Below are positions 60,501 to 64,000 of a stretch of 64,000 nt of DNA, piece by piece; within the stretch, counting starts at the first letter, position 1; each line of letters begins with the position of its first letter. The stretch is from NCBI GenBank assembly GCA_934278925.1, contig CAKQWJ010000007.1, forward strand, positions 1 through 64,000. Direction: 5' to 3'. A model generated the notes under the pieces. It was not told where the DNA came from and did not search any database. It was given only the letters and a program-made list of their open reading frames with translations. The stretch is from an uncultured Clostridia bacterium. Lineage in GTDB: Bacteria > Bacillota > Clostridia > Peptostreptococcales > Anaerovoracaceae. The position numbers and the translations under genes were made by a program.

Positions 60501-61592
60501 ATGAAATTAGGTATTGTGGGTCTCCCAAACGTAGGTAAAAGTACGCTGTTCAATGCGATTACGAAGGCCGGTGCGGAAGCGGCGAACTATCCGTTCTGTA
60601 CCATTGAGCCGAACGTGGGCGTGGTGACGGTTCCGGATAAGAGACTGCAGGTGCTGCACGATATTTACAATTCGAAGAAGACCATCTACACCACCATCGA
60701 ATTCTGCGACATCGCAGGTCTGGTGAAAGGTGCGTCCAAAGGAGAAGGACTGGGAAACAAGTTCCTGGGGCATATCCGGGAGGTTGCGGCAATCGTGCAC
60801 GTGGTTCGCTGCTTTGAGAATGACAACATCGTTCACGTAAACGGTCACATCGACCCGCTGGAGGATATTGATACCATCAATACGGAGCTGATTTTTGCGG
60901 ACCTGGAGGTTCTGGAGAGAGCCATCGCCCGGACGCAGAAGAACATGAAGGCGGACAAGAAGCTGGGATCCAAGCTGGCGATTCTGGAGCGGGCCAAGGA
61001 ATGGCTGGAAAGCGGAAAGAATATTCGTGCCATGGAAATGGACGAGGACGATCACGAAGTGCTGGACGAAATCGATCTGCTGACCTCGAAGCCGATTATT
61101 TACGTAGCCAACGTGTCCGAGGATGAAGTGGCGGATACGGACAACCCGTACGTGAAGCAGGTCTCGGAACTGGCGGCGGCCGAAGGCGCTCGCTGCGTGC
61201 AGATTTGTGCGGAAATCGAGGCAGAGATGGCAGAGCTGGAAGATGAGGAGCGGGATGCGTTCCTGGAGGATTTGGGTATCGAAGAGTCCGGTCTGGACAA
61301 GCTGATTAAGGCATCCTACTCCCTGCTGGATCTGATTTCCTACCTGACGGCAGGCGAACCGGAAGTTCGTGCGTGGACCATCAAGAGGGGGACCAAGGCA
61401 CCGCAGGCAGCCGGAAAGATTCACACGGATTTCGAGAAGGGATTTATCCGTGCGGAAACCATCACCTACGACCAGCTGGTGGAATGCGGCGGCAATCTGG
61501 GAAAGGCCAGAGAAAAGGGCCTGATTCGTTCCGAGGGAAAGGATTACGTGGTGCAGGACGGCGACGTCATCCACTTCCTGTTCAACGTGTAA
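60501..61592 (+). CDS. ychF: Redox-regulated ATPase YchF (Obg-like)
   Basis: YchF is an Obg-family P-loop protein that prefers ATP and associates with ribosomes and stress responses. Its 363 residues start MKLGIVGLPNVGKSTLFNAIT. DIAGLVKGASKGEGLGNKFL is the G3/switch region. The usual G4 NKxD is replaced (YVANVSEDE), which explains ATP preference. A coiled-coil insertion (120-200) and a C-terminal TGS domain (about 280-363) are present. Confidence 0.96.
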   Translation: MKLGIVGLPNVGKSTLFNAITKAGAEAANYPFCTIEPNVGVVTVPDKRLQVLHDIYNSKKTIYTTIEFCDIAGLVKGASKGEGLGNKFLGHIREVAAIVHVVRCFENDNIVHVNGHIDPLEDIDTINTELIFADLEVLERAIARTQKNMKADKKLGSKLAILERAKEWLESGKNIRAMEMDEDDHEVLDEIDLLTSKPIIYVANVSEDEVADTDNPYVKQVSELAAAEGARCVQICAEIEAEMAELEDEERDAFLEDLGIEESGLDKLIKASYSLLDLISYLTAGEPEVRAWTIKRGTKAPQAAGKIHTDFEKGFIRAETITYDQLVECGGNLGKAREKGLIRSEGKDYVVQDGDVIHFLFNV

Positions 61593-61636
61593 ACGAACGG
61601 CACACAGAAGATAATGAAAATTATTTGCAAAACTGC

Positions 61637-61664
61637 TTGATTTTTGCAAAAGGATTGGTATAAT
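61637..61664 (+). promoter_or_regulatory. Promoter of a candidate small RNA
   Basis: TTGATT is followed by a 16-base spacer and a perfect TATAAT, 45 bases after ychF. Confidence 0.6.
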
Positions 61665-61670
61665 GACTGT

Positions 61671-61758
61671 AGAGGTTATCCTTAATAATCTCTTTAATCT
61701 CTAGTCCCAATACCCTTTTTACGAAACAGACTGCTCCCCTGCAGTCTGTTTTATTTTT
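61671..61758 (+). ncRNA. Candidate small RNA of about 88 bases
   Basis: The segment begins seven bases after a perfect -10 box and ends at a strong terminator, with no open reading frame of note. The unpaired middle is pyrimidine-rich (AATCTCTTTAATCTCTAGTCCC). The next gene starts 133 bases after the terminator and has its own upstream region. The short promoter-to-terminator unit is typical of trans-acting small RNAs, but no known family is recognised. Confidence 0.5.
61725..61758 (+). terminator. Terminator of the candidate small RNA
   Basis: AACAGACTGC and GCAGTCTGTT are perfect 10-base complements around a six-base loop, followed by TTATTTTTT. Confidence 0.9.
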
Positions 61759-61890
61759 TGGAAAATTTGCGTCTTTCATTGTGAATTTGAAGTGAATAAT
61801 AATTTAATACAAGTTGATAAAAAGGAATGACAGATATGGTATAATACAAGGTACTTTACGTATATAGAAAAAAGTGGGAGGTGACCGGAA

Positions 61891-63003
61891 ATGAACGATC
61901 CAAGGGATATCAAACTGGCACAGATGCTTGTGAATTATTCCGTCCGGGTTCAGCCGGGAGAAAAAGTATTAATCGATTACACCGGAGAGGAGTGCGTTCC
62001 TCTGGTAAAAAGAATTGTACGGGAGGTCTACGCTGCAGCGGGAGTTCCTTTTGTGAAGTGCGATCATCCGATTGTAACCCGTGAATTCCTGATGGGATGC
62101 AGCGAAGAGCAGGTGAAGCTGCAGGATGATGCGGATTTGTACCTGATGAAACAGATGGATGCCTATATCGGGATTCGGGCGGCGGCCAATGCGGCGGAGT
62201 TCAGCGATGTGCCGGCGGAGAAATACCACCTGTACGAAAAATACACGGCGCCCAGCCTGAATGAACGAGTGGACCACACCAAGTGGGTAATCTTGAGATA
62301 TCCGACACCGGCGATGGCGCAGCGCATGAACCGGAGTCAGGAGGCTTTTGAGGAATTCTATTATGACGTGTGCACCCTGGATTATTCCAAAATGAATCGT
62401 GCCATGGACGCGCTGAAGAAACGGATGGATGAGACGGATCAAGTGAGAATCGTGGCACCGGGAACGGATGTGACATTCTCCATTAAAGATATTCCGTCGG
62501 TGAAGTGTGCCGGGGAGTGCAATATTCCGGATGGCGAGGTGTATACCGCACCGGTAAAGGATTCTATGAACGGTGTGATTACCTATAATACTCCGTCGGA
62601 GGAACAGGGCTTCACCTTTGAAAATATCCGATTTGAAATCCGGGACGGCAAGATTGTCCGCGCCACCTGCAACAACGAGGAACGGATTAACCGAATTTTG
62701 GATACGGATGCGGGCGCGCGGTACTTCGGAGAATTTGCTATCGGGGTTAACCCATATGTTCTGCATCCCATGAAGGAAACCCTGTTTGACGAAAAGATCT
62801 GCGGAAGCATCCACCTGACACCGGGAATGTGTTACGAGGATGCGCCTAACGGAAATGAATCGGCGGTTCACTGGGATTTGGTGCTGATTCAGCGAGGGGA
62901 TTACGGCGGCGGTGAGATTTGGTTCGACGGAGAGCTGATTCGAAAGGACGGAATCTTTCTGCCGGAGGATTTGAAATGCCTGAACCCGGAGAATCTTCGA
63001 TAA
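61891..63003 (+). CDS. Aminopeptidase, peptidase family M29
   Basis: This cytosolic metallo-aminopeptidase (AmpS/PepS type) has 370 residues. It shows the family N-terminus (LAQMLVNYSVRVQPGEKVLIDYTG in parts), VRIVAPGTDVTFSI, NIPDGEVYTAPVKDSMNGVI with metal-binding Glu, and the C-terminal FAIGVNPYVLHPMKETLFDEK and SAVHWDLVL. The usual role is broad release of N-terminal residues, which fits amino acid fermentation. GGGAGGTGACC precedes the start. A -10 TATAAT at 61840-61845 may serve it, with a poor -35. Confidence 0.92.
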   Translation: MNDPRDIKLAQMLVNYSVRVQPGEKVLIDYTGEECVPLVKRIVREVYAAAGVPFVKCDHPIVTREFLMGCSEEQVKLQDDADLYLMKQMDAYIGIRAAANAAEFSDVPAEKYHLYEKYTAPSLNERVDHTKWVILRYPTPAMAQRMNRSQEAFEEFYYDVCTLDYSKMNRAMDALKKRMDETDQVRIVAPGTDVTFSIKDIPSVKCAGECNIPDGEVYTAPVKDSMNGVITYNTPSEEQGFTFENIRFEIRDGKIVRATCNNEERINRILDTDAGARYFGEFAIGVNPYVLHPMKETLFDEKICGSIHLTPGMCYEDAPNGNESAVHWDLVLIQRGDYGGGEIWFDGELIRKDGIFLPEDLKCLNPENLR

Positions 63004-63033
63004 CTTTGAAATACGGAAGGATGGAAAGAATAT

Positions 63034-63765
63034 ATGTGGAATCGCGTGGAAGTGAAAGCAAAAGGAAAAGCCGGATTCAAAAGAAATTATTGGAACTGTG
63101 TCGCGGCATCGCTGGTTTATATGCTGGTAAGCGGCGGTCTCAGCGGAAATGAACAGCGGATTACCCGGCAGATTGAGGATAATTACATGGATCCGGCCGC
63201 ACTTTTGGGGTTCATCACTAAGCCGCAGGTTATCGGCGGCGCCGCGGTGGGCCTGGTCATCGGAATTCTGGTGTTCGGTGCGTTGGAAGTGGGCTGCAGC
63301 CGGTTCTTCCTGCTCAACCAGCTCCAGCCGGCATCGGTTTCGGAAGTGGGCTACGGATTTAATCATAATTACGGAAACAATGTGGGCACCATCCTGCTTC
63401 GGAATGTGTATGTGATACTTGGAGTGATTCTCTTCATCATTCCGGGGGTAATCATGTCCTACCAGTACCGAATGGTTCCGTATATTCTCAGCGAGAAGCC
63501 GGAACTGGGACCGAAGGATGCGTTGGATTACTCCAAGAAAATGATGGAGGGTCACAAACTGAATGCGTTCATCTACGACCTCTCCTTCATCGGCTGGATG
63601 TTGCTGTCGACGTGCACTCTGGGAATCGTGGGAATTTTCTTTGCGAACCCGTACAAGTACGCCTCGGATGCGGAGCTGTACCTGGCCATCCGTTCCGGCG
63701 AGATTAAGACCCGGGAGACTCCGGAAGAGCCGAAAGATACCCATGTGAATACGTTTGAACTGTAA
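63034..63765 (+). CDS. DUF975 family membrane protein
   Basis: This 243-residue membrane protein begins with the DUF975 N-terminus (KAKGKAGFKRNYWNCVAASLVY in parts). It has four to five hydrophobic helices (GAAVGLVIGILVFGALEVG, NVYVILGVILFIIPGVIMSYQY, SFIGWMLLSTCTLGIVGIF) and the conserved FANPYKYASDAELYLAI near the end. The role is unknown. It starts 31 bases after the aminopeptidase gene. Confidence 0.88.
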   Translation: MWNRVEVKAKGKAGFKRNYWNCVAASLVYMLVSGGLSGNEQRITRQIEDNYMDPAALLGFITKPQVIGGAAVGLVIGILVFGALEVGCSRFFLLNQLQPASVSEVGYGFNHNYGNNVGTILLRNVYVILGVILFIIPGVIMSYQYRMVPYILSEKPELGPKDALDYSKKMMEGHKLNAFIYDLSFIGWMLLSTCTLGIVGIFFANPYKYASDAELYLAIRSGEIKTRETPEEPKDTHVNTFEL

Positions 63766-63801
63766 ATCGATAAATAATGTGTGTGTAGATAGGTAAATGC
63801 G

Positions 63802-64000
63802 ATGCGAACAGAGAGAAATGAACAAGCGAATTTAGAGAAGGACGAAAAAAAGAACCGGCGAAAACAGAAGATTGCCGGAGGAATTCTGGCTGTCGTTCTG
63901 GTAATCGGCGGCTTTGCCGCATACCGAATTTCAACGGTAAAAGAATTTCCGAGCAATGCGAAGGTGGACGGGGTATCCGTCGGCGGATTGACCGTCCGGG
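63802..64000 (+). CDS. Start of an exported VanW/L,D-transpeptidase-type protein (cut by window end)
   Basis: Only the first 66 codons are present. They encode a basic cytoplasmic start rich in Lys/Arg, a membrane helix (GGILAVVLVIGGFAAYRI) and the segment NAKVDGVSVGGLTVR. That segment is typical of the N-terminal peptidoglycan-binding-type repeat in VanW and YkuD-domain proteins of Firmicutes. The catalytic part lies outside, so the exact type is undecided. The ribosome binding site is weak (AGGT). Confidence 0.6.
   Translation, partial: MRTERNEQANLEKDEKKNRRKQKIAGGILAVVLVIGGFAAYRISTVKEFPSNAKVDGVSVGGLTVR

Noticed and set aside
1..64000. CRISPR array or rRNA genes
   Set aside because: No spaced direct repeats of 25-40 bases and no rRNA-like stretches were found; the tRNA cluster at 59.0-59.5 kb is not next to rRNA.

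Overview
The window reads as chromosomal DNA of an anaerobic, mid-GC Firmicute of class Clostridia. This rests on the SCIFF peptide and its radical SAM maturase, HydE (FeFe-hydrogenase maturation), an ADP-forming acyl-CoA synthetase subunit, a proline-reductase-like protein, NhaC, DUF1292 and YitT proteins and CCA-encoding tRNAs. An amino-acid-fermenting member of the Eubacteriales (Anaerovoracaceae or family XIII type) would fit, but the genus cannot be read from the sequence. Genes are dense and mostly on the + strand, with strong ribosome binding sites and clear hairpin terminators.

Layout. 0.2-10.5 kb: a PrdA-like protein with its two halves in swapped order, an XRE regulator, NhaC, HydE, a malate/lactate dehydrogenase, GAPDH, an acyl-CoA synthetase (ADP-forming) alpha subunit, an unknown membrane-anchored protein and an extended universal stress protein. 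10.5-15.3 kb: SCIFF precursor and maturase, RdgB, YihY, a lipid kinase and MscL. 15.3-21.8 kb: a hairpin-rich gap, divergent serA/serC, a D,D-carboxypeptidase homologue that has lost its catalytic motifs, UvrC and a DUF1292 protein. 21.9-30.4 kb: tRNA-Leu, MurI, a CYTH protein and the proteostasis run tig-clpP-clpX-lon-engB, then hpt. 30.4-44.6 kb: a beta-CASP nuclease, a small unknown, NUDIX, a tyrosine recombinase with altered active site, L19, RbgA, an RNase HII-RNase HI fusion, FolD, a small alarmone synthetase, ValS, FolC, GlyA and a P-loop protein.

44.9-48.2 kb is an AT-rich accessory patch: a sigma factor, its probable membrane anti-sigma factor, two exported proteins and a small membrane protein. 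It is followed by a scrap that resembles a pseudouridine synthase. Core genes resume with MurE, Hsp33 and the aromatic amino acid operon aroF-aroB-aroA-pheA. That operon is preceded by a Phe-rich leader peptide and a terminator, which together look like classical ribosome-mediated attenuation. Then come an orphan adenine methyltransferase, YitT, a DEDD exonuclease-like protein, a six-tRNA cluster, Lgt, YchF, a candidate small RNA, an M29 aminopeptidase, a DUF975 protein and the start of a VanW/YkuD-type protein cut by the window end.

The strongest items for follow-up are the Phe-leader attenuator, the swapped-half PrdA-like protein with an out-of-frame relic of the pyruvoyl-site motif, the sigma/anti-sigma exported-protein cluster, the catalytically dead DacF-like protein, the RNase HII-HI fusion and the Xer-like protein lacking both catalytic histidines. 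Family comparisons are from memory; no search was run.
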